From: Psychrobacillus sp. NEAU-3TGS
Lineage (GTDB): Bacteria; Bacillota; Bacilli; Bacillales_A; Planococcaceae
Direction: 5' to 3'
Length of the DNA stretch: 64,000 nt
Assembly (NCBI RefSeq): GCF_029955155.1
Contig: NZ_JAPNOZ010000012.1
Coordinates: 999,753-1,063,752, forward strand
In this document: piece after piece, positions 37,603 to 47,155 of the stretch
How positions within the stretch are numbered: position 1 is the stretch's first letter
How the letters are laid out: each line of letters starts with the position of its first letter
Translations under genes and position numbers: made by a program
Notes under the pieces: generated by a model
The model's database searches: none
What the model was told of the DNA's origin: nothing
What the model saw: only the letters and a program-made list of their open reading frames with translations

Positions 37603-38413
37603 AAACACCAAAACATTTTATTTAATACCTTATTTTGCTTGGATAATATTATTTGTCATCGCACCAATTGCTTTAATCGCTTATTACTCCCTTTTTGATT
37701 TGAGCGGAAATTTCACATTTGATAATTATAAGAACTTCTTCACTTCTATTTATTTAAAGTTAACACTTAGCTCATTTTGGTATGCATTTCTTATAACGCT
37801 ATTTTCCTTACTTGTTGCCTACCCAACAGCTTACTTGCTGACAAAAACGAAGCATAAACAGTTATGGTTATTATTAATCATTATTCCATCTTGGATTAAT
37901 TTATTATTAAAAACGTATGCATTCATTGGAATTTTTGGCTTATATGGACCTATTAACGCATTTTTAAATGTATTTGGTTTTGGAGAAACACAAATTTTAT
38001 TTACAGACTTTAGTTTTATTTTTGTATCAGTTTATATTTTTATTCCATTTATGATTCTGCCTATCTTTAACGCTTTGGATAAATTAAATCCATCACTGAT
38101 CGATGCGAGTAGAGATTTAGGTGCATCTAGTTGGACAACCTTTTCAAAAGTCATCTTTCCATTAACGACGAATGGGGTTAAAGCTGGGATTCAAGCAGTG
38201 TTTATCCCTTCCCTTTCCTTATTCATGATTACTCGACTAATCGCTGGAAATAAAGTTATTACACTTGGTACTGCTATTGAGCAACAATTTTTAGTTACGC
38301 AAAACTGGGGAATGGGTTCGACTATTGCCGTATTCTTAATTATATTTATGGTCATTGTCATGATCATTACCGGACAAAGAGATAAGGGGGCTAATACTAA
38401 TGGAAAGAACTAG
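37592..38413 (+). CDS. potB: polyamine ABC transporter permease PotB
   Basis: A 273-residue inner-membrane permease with about six transmembrane segments and the cytoplasmic EAA loop ([22 protein letters not shown]) that contacts PotA. I chose ATG at 37592 (MQTKNTK), which has GGAGA upstream and lies inside the end of potA. It overlaps potC by 14 bp. Confidence 0.93.
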   Translation: MQTKNTKTFYLIPYFAWIILFVIAPIALIAYYSLFDLSGNFTFDNYKNFFTSIYLKLTLSSFWYAFLITLFSLLVAYPTAYLLTKTKHKQLWLLLIIIPSWINLLLKTYAFIGIFGLYGPINAFLNVFGFGETQILFTDFSFIFVSVYIFIPFMILPIFNALDKLNPSLIDASRDLGASSWTTFSKVIFPLTTNGVKAGIQAVFIPSLSLFMITRLIAGNKVITLGTAIEQQFLVTQNWGMGSTIAVFLIIFMVIVMIITGQRDKGANTNGKN

Positions 38414-39203
38414 TAAAACAGCGAAACTTTATTTAGCCCTTATTTTCATTATTTTATATGCACCGATTTTGTATTTGATCTTTTATTCGTTTAATAGTGG
38501 CGGTTCCATGAGTAATTTCGAGTCGTTTACTTGGGAGCATTATGGTGCTGTGTTTTCCGATACTCGACTGATCATGATTTTGATCAATACAGTCATTGTT
38601 GCACTGCTGTCTGCTCTACTCGCAACAATCATTGGAGTATTTGGTTCGCTAGGCATTGTATATATGCGCAACAAGTCTATACGTAATTCTTTGTTATCTT
38701 TAAACAATGTATTAATCGTTAGTCCAGATGTTGTCATTGGGGCATCATTCTTAATCTTGTTTACAATGATCGGCGTTAAATTAGGATTCGCATCTGTATT
38801 AATCTCGCATATTGCCTTTAGTATTCCGATTGTTGTATTAATGGTATTGCCGAAACTTCAGGAGATGAATAGCTCTTTAATAGATGCAGCAGCAGATCTT
38901 GGTGCAACTAAAGGAGAAATATTACGACGAGTCATTATTCCTTTTATTAAACCAGGGATTTTTGCAGGGTTCTTCATGGCCCTTACGTATTCACTGGATG
39001 ATTTTGCTGTTACTTTCTTTGTAACAGGAAATGGATTTAGTACGTTATCTGTGGAAATTTACTCGATGGCACGTGCTGGTATTACATTAACGATCAATGC
39101 ATTATCAGGCATTATCTTTATCGTGACATTATTCCTTGTAGTGGGCTATTACTTCATTAGCCAAAGAGGGAAAAACCCTGTAGGAATGGGGGTAAGAAAA
39201 TGA
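38400..39203 (+). CDS. potC: polyamine ABC transporter permease PotC
   Basis: The partner permease, 267 aa, about six transmembrane segments, with EAA loop IDAAADLGATKGEILRRVIIP. It begins inside potB and ends with the potD ATG in a four-base ATGA overlap, so the operon is translationally coupled throughout. Confidence 0.93.
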   Translation: MERTSKTAKLYLALIFIILYAPILYLIFYSFNSGGSMSNFESFTWEHYGAVFSDTRLIMILINTVIVALLSALLATIIGVFGSLGIVYMRNKSIRNSLLSLNNVLIVSPDVVIGASFLILFTMIGVKLGFASVLISHIAFSIPIVVLMVLPKLQEMNSSLIDAAADLGATKGEILRRVIIPFIKPGIFAGFFMALTYSLDDFAVTFFVTGNGFSTLSVEIYSMARAGITLTINALSGIIFIVTLFLVVGYYFISQRGKNPVGMGVRK

Positions 39204-40273
39204 AAGACATCGTAAGAGCAGCACTTACTATCATTTTCGTTTGTATCGCACTGTTTTTTGTGAATGACCTATTAGATAAGAATTCAGGAAAAGCTGGTAG
39301 TGATACCGTAACAATCTATAACTGGGGAGAATATATTGATCCAGATTTAATAGCCCAGTTTGAAGACGAATCAGGTTATCGTGTAGTATACGAAACGTTC
39401 GATTCGAATGAAGCAATGATGACAAAAATTGAACAAGGTGGGACTTCTTACGATATTGCAGTTCCATCTGAGTATGCAATCGAGAAAATGAAAGAGCATG
39501 ATTTACTACTTCCGATTGATCACTCGAAGATTCCTAATTTGAAAAATATCGATCCATACTTCTTAGATTTATCGTTCGATCCCAAAAATGAGTTTTCTAT
39601 TCCCTATTTTTGGGGAACTGTAGGTATTGTTTTCAATCCTTCCTTACTGGATGGTCAAACATTTGATAGCTGGGACGCACTATGGGACCCTTCCTTAAAA
39701 GGACAAGTGTTGCTAGTAGACAGTGCTCGTGAAGTTATTGGAATGGGGTTAAATAGCTTAGGCTATTCTCTAAACTCTACCAATGAAAAAGAATTGCAAG
39801 AAGCTTCTGAGAAACTAAACAAACTTACACCGAACGTAAAGGCAATCATTGGAGATGAAGTAACACAGCTTATGGTAAACCAAGAAGCTGCTGTTGCTTT
39901 GACATGGTCTGGCCAAGCTGCAGATATGATGTGGGAAAACGAAGAACTTGACTATTCTGTTCCTGAAGAAGGATCTAATTTATGGTTCGATAATATGGTT
40001 ATTCCTAAAACTGCAGCGAATATAGAAGGTGCTCATGCATTTATAAACTTCATGTTGGATGCTGAAGTAGCCGCTCAAAATGCAGATTATGTTGGTTATT
40101 CCATACCAAATGCAGCCGCTGTGGAATTGATGGATGAAGAAGTTACATCAGATGAACGCTTTTATCCTACCGAAGAAACAAGAGATAATTTGGAAGTTTA
40201 TAATAATCTAGGTCTTGAAATGCTTGGAGTTTATAATGAGTTATTTTTAAAGTTTAAAATGGGAACAAACTAA
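39200..40273 (+). CDS. potD: polyamine-binding protein PotD, membrane-anchored rather than lipoprotein
   Basis: A 357-residue extracellular solute-binding protein that delivers spermidine or putrescine to PotBC. TIYNWGEYIDPDLIAQFE, SYDIAVPSEYAIEKM and LWFDNMVIPKTA are typical of PotD. The N-terminus (about 8-24) is hydrophobic, but its only Cys (residue 15, in IFVCIALFF) is not in a lipobox, so it looks like an uncleaved anchor. Its sequence is otherwise complete and it ends at a terminator. Confidence 0.93.
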   Translation: MKDIVRAALTIIFVCIALFFVNDLLDKNSGKAGSDTVTIYNWGEYIDPDLIAQFEDESGYRVVYETFDSNEAMMTKIEQGGTSYDIAVPSEYAIEKMKEHDLLLPIDHSKIPNLKNIDPYFLDLSFDPKNEFSIPYFWGTVGIVFNPSLLDGQTFDSWDALWDPSLKGQVLLVDSAREVIGMGLNSLGYSLNSTNEKELQEASEKLNKLTPNVKAIIGDEVTQLMVNQEAAVALTWSGQAADMMWENEELDYSVPEEGSNLWFDNMVIPKTAANIEGAHAFINFMLDAEVAAQNADYVGYSIPNAAAVELMDEEVTSDERFYPTEETRDNLEVYNNLGLEMLGVYNELFLKFKMGTN

Positions 40274-40276
40274 CAG

Positions 40277-40310
40277 ATAGAGTTGCCTTCAACCGGGCGG
40301 CTCTATTTCT
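40277..40310 (+). terminator. intrinsic terminator of potABCD
   Basis: ATAGAGTTGCC (40277-40287) pairs with GGCGGCTCTAT (40296-40306) with G-T wobbles, followed by TTCTTATTTT. Confidence 0.75.
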
Positions 40311-40423
40311 TATTTTCCAAATTAACAAATATTAATTTTTCGTGTCGCGAAAGTTTTTATTATCTTTATAATATGGTAGAATCGATAGACGCATACTAAG
40401 TATTTTAAGAAAGCAGGAATCAT

Positions 40424-41611
40424 ATGGCGAAGAAACCATCACAATTTGCACTATATATATTGATGTTTAATATGTTTATCGCTATGGCAGGAATTGGACT
40501 AGTTATTCCCGTCATGCCGCAGTATCTAGAAACGTTTGGCGTAGCAGGTCAAGCGCTAGGATTTATCATTGCATCATTTGCTTTAGGACAGTTTTTATTT
40601 TCACCATTAGCGGGTGATCTATCCGATACTTTTGGACGTAAAAAACTTATTATTGTTGGATTAGTTATTTTTTCAGCTTCTCAATTTTGGTTCGGCATGG
40701 CAACTCACGAATGGATGTTATATGCTGCACGCTTTATAAGCGGTATTGGGGGGGCTTTTTTAATCCCCGCTACGATGGCATTTGTTGCCGACATTACCTC
40801 TCTTGAGGATCGCGGAAGAGGAATGGGCTTACTTGGAGCCTCGATGTCTTTAGGATTCATGATAGGTCCAGCGATAGGCGGATTTTTGGCAAAAGTTAGT
40901 TTAACTTTTCCTTTTTATATGGCTGCTATTGCAGCAATTCTTTCAGCTGTAATTTCTTTTGTCATTTTACCGGATATCAAAAATGCGATTTCTGTAAATC
41001 CTGAGATGAAGAAAAAAAGAGAAAATATACTTGTTCAAATGAAAAACTCGATCAAAACTCCCTATTTTATGATGCTCATCATTATTTTCGTATTCTCTTT
41101 CGGGATTGCAAATTTCCAAACAACTTTTTCTCTTTACGTAGATCATAAATATAATTACACTCCGCAAGATATCGCTATTGTATTAACGGTTGGAGGATTT
41201 GCCGGTGTTATTGTGCAAACCTTAATTGTTAATAAATTATTTAAACGATACGGTGAATTGAATGTAATTTTAGTCAGCCTTGTCGGTGCAGCATTATCCT
41301 TATTAGCGTTTTTCTTAGTAGACGGTTTTGTGCTAGTATTGTTAATAGCTACTATATTCTCAACAGCAACTACTTTAATCCGCCCTGCTGTTAATACAGT
41401 CGTATCGAAGCTTGCCGGAGATGAACAAGGGTTTGCAGCTGGGATGAATAATGCGTATATGAGTTTAGGAAATATGGTTGGACCAGCACTTGCAGGAATG
41501 TTTTTTGATATTAATATTAACTTTCCTTTTGTCATAGGTTCTTTCATTTTACTTTGCTCTTGGGGAATCACTATTATTTGGATTAAGAGGAAAAGACCAG
41601 TTATTGCTTAA
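40424..41611 (+). CDS. Bmr/NorA-type MFS drug efflux protein
   Basis: A 395-residue major facilitator of the 12-helix DHA1 group. It shows motif A DLSDTFGRKK, the antiporter motif C region GASMSLGFMIGPAIGGFLA, and an N-terminal helix with GIGLVIPVMPQYL, all as in Bmr, Blt and NorA multidrug/proton antiporters. The substrate cannot be read from sequence. It is monocistronic; GCAGGAA precedes the ATG. Its place next to potABCD recalls the B. subtilis Blt pump, which also exports spermidine, but that link is only suggestive. Confidence 0.85.
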   Translation: MAKKPSQFALYILMFNMFIAMAGIGLVIPVMPQYLETFGVAGQALGFIIASFALGQFLFSPLAGDLSDTFGRKKLIIVGLVIFSASQFWFGMATHEWMLYAARFISGIGGAFLIPATMAFVADITSLEDRGRGMGLLGASMSLGFMIGPAIGGFLAKVSLTFPFYMAAIAAILSAVISFVILPDIKNAISVNPEMKKKRENILVQMKNSIKTPYFMMLIIIFVFSFGIANFQTTFSLYVDHKYNYTPQDIAIVLTVGGFAGVIVQTLIVNKLFKRYGELNVILVSLVGAALSLLAFFLVDGFVLVLLIATIFSTATTLIRPAVNTVVSKLAGDEQGFAAGMNNAYMSLGNMVGPALAGMFFDININFPFVIGSFILLCSWGITIIWIKRKRPVIA

Positions 41612-41631
41612 ATTTAATAGAGTAAATGAAG

Positions 41632-41671
41632 CGAGCAGAAAGTGATTATTTCACTTTTCTGCTCGTTTTTA
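41632..41671 (+). terminator. intrinsic terminator of the MFS gene
   Basis: CGAGCAGAAAGTGA (41632-41645) pairs with TCACTTTTCTGCTCG (41651-41665) with one bulge, followed by TTTTT. Confidence 0.85.
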
Positions 41672-41797
41672 TTGACGAATATGTGTAGCGATTTCCCTAA
41701 AAACCTCCGCCCATATTAAGACCCTAGCCGAGCATAAATCAATGCCATACGAGCCCCCCTTCACCCGTATTAAAATATTTCCCTCTTAGAAAAGCAA

Positions 41798-41840
41798 CAA
41801 ACACCCGAAGCAAATACGCTCATTTGCATCGGGTGTTTTT
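41798..41840 (-). terminator. intrinsic terminator behind the VWA operon
   Basis: ACACCCGAAGCAAAT (41801-41815) pairs with ATTTGCATCGGGTGT (41822-41836) with one mismatch. T runs are available on the plus side and a weaker T-rich run on the minus side. It lies 86 bp beyond the end of the VWA operon, so repeat array E would be in that operon's 3' untranslated region. Confidence 0.7.
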
Positions 41841-41842
41841 CA

Positions 41843-41929
41843 TTTGGTTGCTTAAGTAGCAAATTTGGTTGCTCTCTACTTCAAATTGATTGCTTTCAAT
41901 CCTAACTAGTTGCCCTTAACCATTTACTA
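41843..41929 (+). repeat. 21-bp-period TTGCTYTC array E (4 units)
   Basis: Cores begin at 41848, 41869, 41890 and 41910 (spacing 21, 21, 20). The last is the cap TTGCCCTTAACCATTTACT, which runs into the stop codon of the VWA gene on the other strand. The array lies between that stop codon and the terminator at 41798. Confidence 0.8.
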
Positions 41930-44527
41930 CCTTTTCTTTTTTCCTTTCACAAGCTTTTCCACATAACTGGTACTAGCCGTGCTCTCTACCATTTTCTTTT
42001 TCTTGCCTTTTATATTAAATGGTGCGAGTAATTGTCTAAAGCCAAATCTTCGAATCGTAATATCGATGAAAAACAATAGGATTGCCGCCAGGATGAGCAT
42101 TTGCTGTATCGATTGTCGCTCTGAGCTTTTTAAATCGATTGTTCGGAATACTTCAGATGCATCGGTAAGCATTTTGCCGCCCGCTCGATTTGCAATCGTT
42201 TCTAGCTTATTTGTATTTGGCTTTTGTACTTTGTATTCTTCACTATATGGAATAGAAATACCAGCTTGATAAACAGCATCTTCCTCATTGGACACTCGGA
42301 AAAATACAAGACCTGGATCACTTTCCACCGTTACACGTGATTTACCTGGTGCAAGTGGTTCGGATGAAACTGGTAGCTCTTCCCCTTTTTCATTTACTGC
42401 TGCTACTTCTAGAAAAGAAGATTTCCCCGAGGGATCTGTTACTGTGTAACTACCATCGCTGGCTTTTTGAATCGTAAAAGGTACTTCGCTATAAGCTGGT
42501 AACAGACGGGATACCGCAGTGTTCCAAAAGTCTCCCCAATGATTCCATCTAGCAAAATCACCGCTCCATTCCCCAGTAGAATCGGAAGTGAACGCCATTG
42601 TTCTTCCTAGTCCATACATCCACTCTATAAGCACTGGATCTTCTTTTTCACTTTCGGCAATAATGGATGCCGTTTGCTTTGGTGTAGTTGCAATATATGC
42701 GTTCATTTGCGGTACTCCATCTGTAAACAAACTTGTCCAAGCAGCATCGCCATAAATAATCGGATAGAATGGATTATCCTCGATATAGGTTCGGGAAATC
42801 ATCGCCGTCTCCGTAGACATAATGGCTGGGATAGTCGATTCATCCGCTACATCGTAAAATGTTCCTCCGCCCATTTCGGCTAAACTTTCAAGTAGCGCTC
42901 GATCGGCATCTTGCCCAACCGCTACAGTTGTAACGGTGATTAAATCTTTGGAGCCTTCTTCAATTAATGTTTGGTAATCGCCACTTGAAGCGGATTGTCC
43001 ATCTGTCAATAAAATGACATGCTTACGTTGTAACTTTAAAGGTGCCAAGTTTTCATAAGCTAATGCTAAACTCGAGTAAATTTCGGTTCCACCGCCTACT
43101 CCAACGGATAATATGGTGTCTAATGCTTCTTGCTTATTCGAAAGAGGTGCCGTTTCGATTATTTCCCAAGGACGATCATCAAATGCGATAAATCCAAGAT
43201 TATCCCCTTCTCGAAGCATTTCGACTGAACGAGCTGCCGCTTCTTTTGCATATTCGAATTTAGAACCACTCATACTGCCTGAACGGTCCATTACGATAAC
43301 TAAACCGAGCGATGGCATCTGGTGTTTTCCTTTAATCTCCATCTCAACGGGTAATAATTTTTCGATAGGCGTTTTAAAGTATCCACCTAACCCAAAACTA
43401 TTTGTTCCTCCGACCATCATAAAGCCGACTCCGAAGTTTTTCACCGCTTGTTCAATTACGGTCATTTTTTGTTCGCCTACTGCATGGCCTGGTACATTAT
43501 CAAAAATAATCGCATCGTACCTTAAATAATTCGAGAGATCAAACGGCAGTGCACTTGTATCTATCACATCCGTTTGAATGGCAGCTTGGTCAATGACAGT
43601 TGGAATATTAGAGCGATTTCCATCATGTGTGACAACTAAGAGATGAGGAGAACTTTCCACATTTGTTACACTTGTCAATTTATTGTTCTCGATTAATCCA
43701 TCGCCACTCACGACAACTTGAACTTCATATTTTAATAAACCTTCTCCACTAGAAGCATTCCTAAACGTAAAACTATTCGCTCCTTGTTCTAGTGTTATTT
43801 GTTCACGAGATAATAATTGATCGTTTTCATATAGTAGTAGTTCACCAGTTGTATTAGTTGTCGCCTCTAACTTGACATTTAGTTGTTGCTGCTCCCCTTC
43901 AAATGCAATTGGTGGTGTTTCAAATGAAGTAATCGCAACATCCTCAGAAGAAACTCGTTCAAGTTGTACGACATCAATCGTCACGTTTCCACCAGTAATT
44001 TTCACTAGCTCATCTTGTACGGAGCCACTCGTTTCCAATCCATCTGTGAAAAGGACTATCCTTGTCGCTTTCGATGGTTCTACAATTCCGGTTGCTAATT
44101 GTAATGCTCTTGCTATATCTGTGTTACCTGGCGCTTTCATCGGTGTAAAAACAGGTAAATTTACTTCCCCTGCAGTTAAAGCCACCTCCGACTGGAAGTC
44201 TTCCGCAAATGTGTACACACCTACGAGCTGTGTGTTTTTTCGCGATGATAGACTTTGTTCGATAAACGAAGTCACCTGGCTGTCTGTTCCTTGTACAGAA
44301 GCAGATCGATCGACTAAGAAAAGCACCTGTTCCTCTTTAATAGGCAATAAAAGATAAGGATTAGTTAACCCTAAAATTAAACAAAAAATAGCAAGAAGGC
44401 GAAGAAAAAATACCACTCTTCCTTCTTTTCGAAAGACTTTCTTCTCTTTTTTCCATGTCCACATAAAATAAATAAGAATAGGAACTAGTAACAATAGCCA
44501 AAGTGGTTGGTCAACTCGTAAATCCAC
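41927..44527 (-). CDS. large VWA-domain membrane protein, last gene of the MoxR-DUF58 operon
   Basis: An 866-residue protein: two N-terminal membrane helices (about 9-24 and 37-58), a VWA-like domain beginning FLVDRSASVQ (about 70), a Rossmann-type region with VGGTNSFGLGGYF, a second VWA domain with intact MIDAS residues VMDRSGSMSG (about 410), a beta-rich part and a C-terminal helix (about 813-833). This layout matches the BatA/YfbK-like membrane proteins with glutamine-amidotransferase-like fold found beside MoxR ATPases. Its start overlaps the previous gene by 17 bp. Role in family: poorly known, linked to envelope stress. Confidence 0.85.
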   Translation of the reverse strand: MDLRVDQPLWLLLLVPILIYFMWTWKKEKKVFRKEGRVVFFLRLLAIFCLILGLTNPYLLLPIKEEQVLFLVDRSASVQGTDSQVTSFIEQSLSSRKNTQLVGVYTFAEDFQSEVALTAGEVNLPVFTPMKAPGNTDIARALQLATGIVEPSKATRIVLFTDGLETSGSVQDELVKITGGNVTIDVVQLERVSSEDVAITSFETPPIAFEGEQQQLNVKLEATTNTTGELLLYENDQLLSREQITLEQGANSFTFRNASSGEGLLKYEVQVVVSGDGLIENNKLTSVTNVESSPHLLVVTHDGNRSNIPTVIDQAAIQTDVIDTSALPFDLSNYLRYDAIIFDNVPGHAVGEQKMTVIEQAVKNFGVGFMMVGGTNSFGLGGYFKTPIEKLLPVEMEIKGKHQMPSLGLVIVMDRSGSMSGSKFEYAKEAAARSVEMLREGDNLGFIAFDDRPWEIIETAPLSNKQEALDTILSVGVGGGTEIYSSLALAYENLAPLKLQRKHVILLTDGQSASSGDYQTLIEEGSKDLITVTTVAVGQDADRALLESLAEMGGGTFYDVADESTIPAIMSTETAMISRTYIEDNPFYPIIYGDAAWTSLFTDGVPQMNAYIATTPKQTASIIAESEKEDPVLIEWMYGLGRTMAFTSDSTGEWSGDFARWNHWGDFWNTAVSRLLPAYSEVPFTIQKASDGSYTVTDPSGKSSFLEVAAVNEKGEELPVSSEPLAPGKSRVTVESDPGLVFFRVSNEEDAVYQAGISIPYSEEYKVQKPNTNKLETIANRAGGKMLTDASEVFRTIDLKSSERQSIQQMLILAAILLFFIDITIRRFGFRQLLAPFNIKGKKKKMVESTASTSYVEKLVKGKKKR

Positions 44528-46268
44528 GTCTTCTTTGCACCTCCCACTCTATGACAAATAATAACAGCAATAATAGTAAGATATATGGAACAAATGAATG
44601 TTGTGAATAATTTTCACTCATTTTTATTTGCTCGCCGCTTACTTTGTATGTTTCTCCTTTTTCTATTTCTTTTTCTTTTTGAGATAAAGCAACAGAAAAG
44701 TTTTTTTCAATGTCATTGGAACGAAGAACGTATAGCCCCGGTCTCTTCGGTGCTATAAAGGCTCCACCATTTTCGATAGAATATTGATAGGAATCCTCCA
44801 TCGTGTAAATTTCCCATTCATTTACTGTACTTCCTAGTGATTGTGGTCTTCTTTCATTAGGCGTAAACGTGCCTAAATACGTATTCCCAGCAGAAAGCTG
44901 TTCCTTTACGCTCCACATAAAGAGTGGGAAGGAAGGATGAAGCGGCCAATCGGTCATTTGGATATCCGCTAATACGACAATATCTCCTCTAGGAGATACT
45001 TGTATGAACGGCTCATCTCCCACCGTTGCAATCGTTGTATAGCCTTGAATTTCCGGATAAACACTACTCACATAAATATCAGATAAATTAGCGAAAGAAA
45101 AAAGCGCATGTTCACTTGTTTGTACTCCACCATTTACTTCTATTGGACTAATGTCGTTTCTTCCGATGAATAATGCAGGACGTTCTAGTTGATCTACTAG
45201 ACCAAACTGATTTGTGACAACAATTCCTTCTTCCGTAAGTAGTCCTATTTGTTCAGTTGGTACGCTGCTTACTTCAATATCCATTGACTGAAATGCAGTT
45301 CTCACTAGCGCATGTAGCCCACTATCGACAAATACGGTCGATAATTGGTCCTGCATAAAAACTGTCATCGTATTGTCTAATGCATATCCATCATTTGCAT
45401 GAAGGGATGCCTTTAAAAAAGTCGATTCCGCTAGTTCATCAAATGATAACGTAATTGTTTCATTTGGTGGAATGGTTACGTTTTCTTTCAAAAGCTCCTT
45501 TTTTTCATTCGCTAATACAAGTGCGGTTGTTTGCTCGTTGTTCGATTGATTTTCTAATTGGATTAATGCAGAAATGCCCATATTTGTTTTAGTTGCACCG
45601 AATCGTTTAATCGAAAGGTTCACTACTTCTGACGTTAGTCCTTCAACTTGCCAAGTTACATTTTCATATTGCAAGGGGAGTTCCTGTCGATCTAGTACGT
45701 CTGTAAAAACATAAACGGAGGTCGATAAATTTTGAAAAAATGATTGGGCAATATCCAAGGATTTTGATATATTTTCCTCTTCATAACTGACTTCCAATTT
45801 TTCAATCTCGCTTTTAATTTGATCGATATTCGTTTCCGCACGCAGTACCACGGTCGGTTCATTGCCAGTTGTAATGATGGTGAGCGGCTTGCCAGACAAG
45901 CTTTCTGCAAGTTGTAACATTTGTTTTTTATGTGTGTCGAAAAGAGTGGTTTCGTTTGTATTTACTTCCATCGATGCAGAAGTATCCACGATAAACACAA
46001 TTTGTTCCCCCGCTAGTGCCTTCGTTTTCCAAAAAGGCTGAAGTAAAGCAAAAACAAGTAAAATCATCGCGATCATTTGTAAGTAAAATAAAGCATTCCG
46101 CTGTAAATGCTGCAAATAAGGAGATGCTTTTGTTTCTCTCATTATTTCTTGCCAAAAAAGCGTAGAGGAGACAGGTTGCTTTGTATATTTTTTTCGAAAG
46201 AAATAATAAAGTAATACAGCAATCGGAAAAATAGCAGTCCATAAAAATAGTAGTTGATTAAAACCCAA
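44511..46268 (-). CDS. BatA-like VWA membrane protein
   Basis: A 585-residue protein with the BatA N-terminal domain: two membrane helices (about 5-24 and 56-80), the FWQEIMRE stretch between them, then a VWA domain starting FIVDTSASME (about 95). A long beta-rich extracytoplasmic part follows, and a C-terminal helix (about 558-574) with basic end. It lies 11 bp behind the DUF58 gene. Such proteins are predicted to bind metal-dependent ligands at the membrane and to be substrates or partners of MoxR. Confidence 0.85.
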   Translation of the reverse strand: MGFNQLLFLWTAIFPIAVLLYYFFRKKYTKQPVSSTLFWQEIMRETKASPYLQHLQRNALFYLQMIAMILLVFALLQPFWKTKALAGEQIVFIVDTSASMEVNTNETTLFDTHKKQMLQLAESLSGKPLTIITTGNEPTVVLRAETNIDQIKSEIEKLEVSYEEENISKSLDIAQSFFQNLSTSVYVFTDVLDRQELPLQYENVTWQVEGLTSEVVNLSIKRFGATKTNMGISALIQLENQSNNEQTTALVLANEKKELLKENVTIPPNETITLSFDELAESTFLKASLHANDGYALDNTMTVFMQDQLSTVFVDSGLHALVRTAFQSMDIEVSSVPTEQIGLLTEEGIVVTNQFGLVDQLERPALFIGRNDISPIEVNGGVQTSEHALFSFANLSDIYVSSVYPEIQGYTTIATVGDEPFIQVSPRGDIVVLADIQMTDWPLHPSFPLFMWSVKEQLSAGNTYLGTFTPNERRPQSLGSTVNEWEIYTMEDSYQYSIENGGAFIAPKRPGLYVLRSNDIEKNFSVALSQKEKEIEKGETYKVSGEQIKMSENYSQHSFVPYILLLLLLLFVIEWEVQRRRGFTS

Positions 46269-46279
46269 GTAATCTCACC

Positions 46280-47155
46280 TCATTGCACCCAATTTGCACG
46301 TAATAGCTGTTGAAACAGTACATGCGAAATTCCATCATCAGCATTTACTTGAAGTAATCTTGCACCGAATTTATTGCACAGTAATTCCAGTCCATGCTGA
46401 TGTAGTTTTCTTTTTTCTTCGTACGAATCGAGCACTCGCGAAGAAATAGAAACATTTAACTGATTGGAAGTTTCTACATCTACTACTTGCACATCCCCAG
46501 TATAGGCTGGAGCTAATTCGTCATTTGTTACTACTTGCAAAATACGAATATCTCCTGCAAACTTTGGCAGTTTCCGAAGTAAACTTTCCCAAGATTCCAA
46601 ACTCTCCAAGCAGTCTGATATAACAAATAAAACCGTACTATCCTTCGGTAAAAAAGGAACTGCGTTTTCTGCAAATGAGGCCGTCATCATAGGTTCATTT
46701 AAATCAGAAATAGTTTTCGTAAAAGCTTTCCGATAAGTAGCACCTTTTCGTCTAAACGGTGGCTTCAAATAATCACATACAGCTGAAAAAGACAAACGAT
46801 CATCTCGTTGTAAAACGAGTATACCTAGAGATACCGCAAGCTGTTTTGCAAATGTCCATTTCAGTGGGTCACTCATGGATCTCGTACAATCAAGCAAAAT
46901 ATGTACGCGCATTTCTTGTTCATCTAAAAAACGTTTTATAAAGTACTTATCCGTTCGTGCATAGACATTCCAATCTATTTGGCGCACATCATCACCTGGG
47001 CTATACTCTCTAAAATCGGAAAAATCAAGAGATGCTCCGAAGCGCTGTGAACGATGTGAGCCTTTATGCTGTCCACGCAATTTGGATTTAGTAGAAATAG
47101 ATAATCTACTCAGTTTACCTGCCCAATCTTTTGGCACTAGATGCTCAGTACTCAT
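46280..47155 (-). CDS. DUF58 protein
   Basis: A 291-residue cytosolic protein with the DUF58 signature GSHRSQRFGASLDFSDFREYSPGDDVRQIDWNVYART split by the family's Y-PGDD core, and a degenerate VWA fold beginning HILLDCTRSM. DUF58 genes almost always follow a MoxR gene. Here it overlaps the MoxR gene by four bases. No membrane segment, unlike the second DUF58 gene at 62741. Confidence 0.9.
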   Translation of the reverse strand: MSTEHLVPKDWAGKLSRLSISTKSKLRGQHKGSHRSQRFGASLDFSDFREYSPGDDVRQIDWNVYARTDKYFIKRFLDEQEMRVHILLDCTRSMSDPLKWTFAKQLAVSLGILVLQRDDRLSFSAVCDYLKPPFRRKGATYRKAFTKTISDLNEPMMTASFAENAVPFLPKDSTVLFVISDCLESLESWESLLRKLPKFAGDIRILQVVTNDELAPAYTGDVQVVDVETSNQLNVSISSRVLDSYEEKRKLHQHGLELLCNKFGARLLQVNADDGISHVLFQQLLRANWVQ

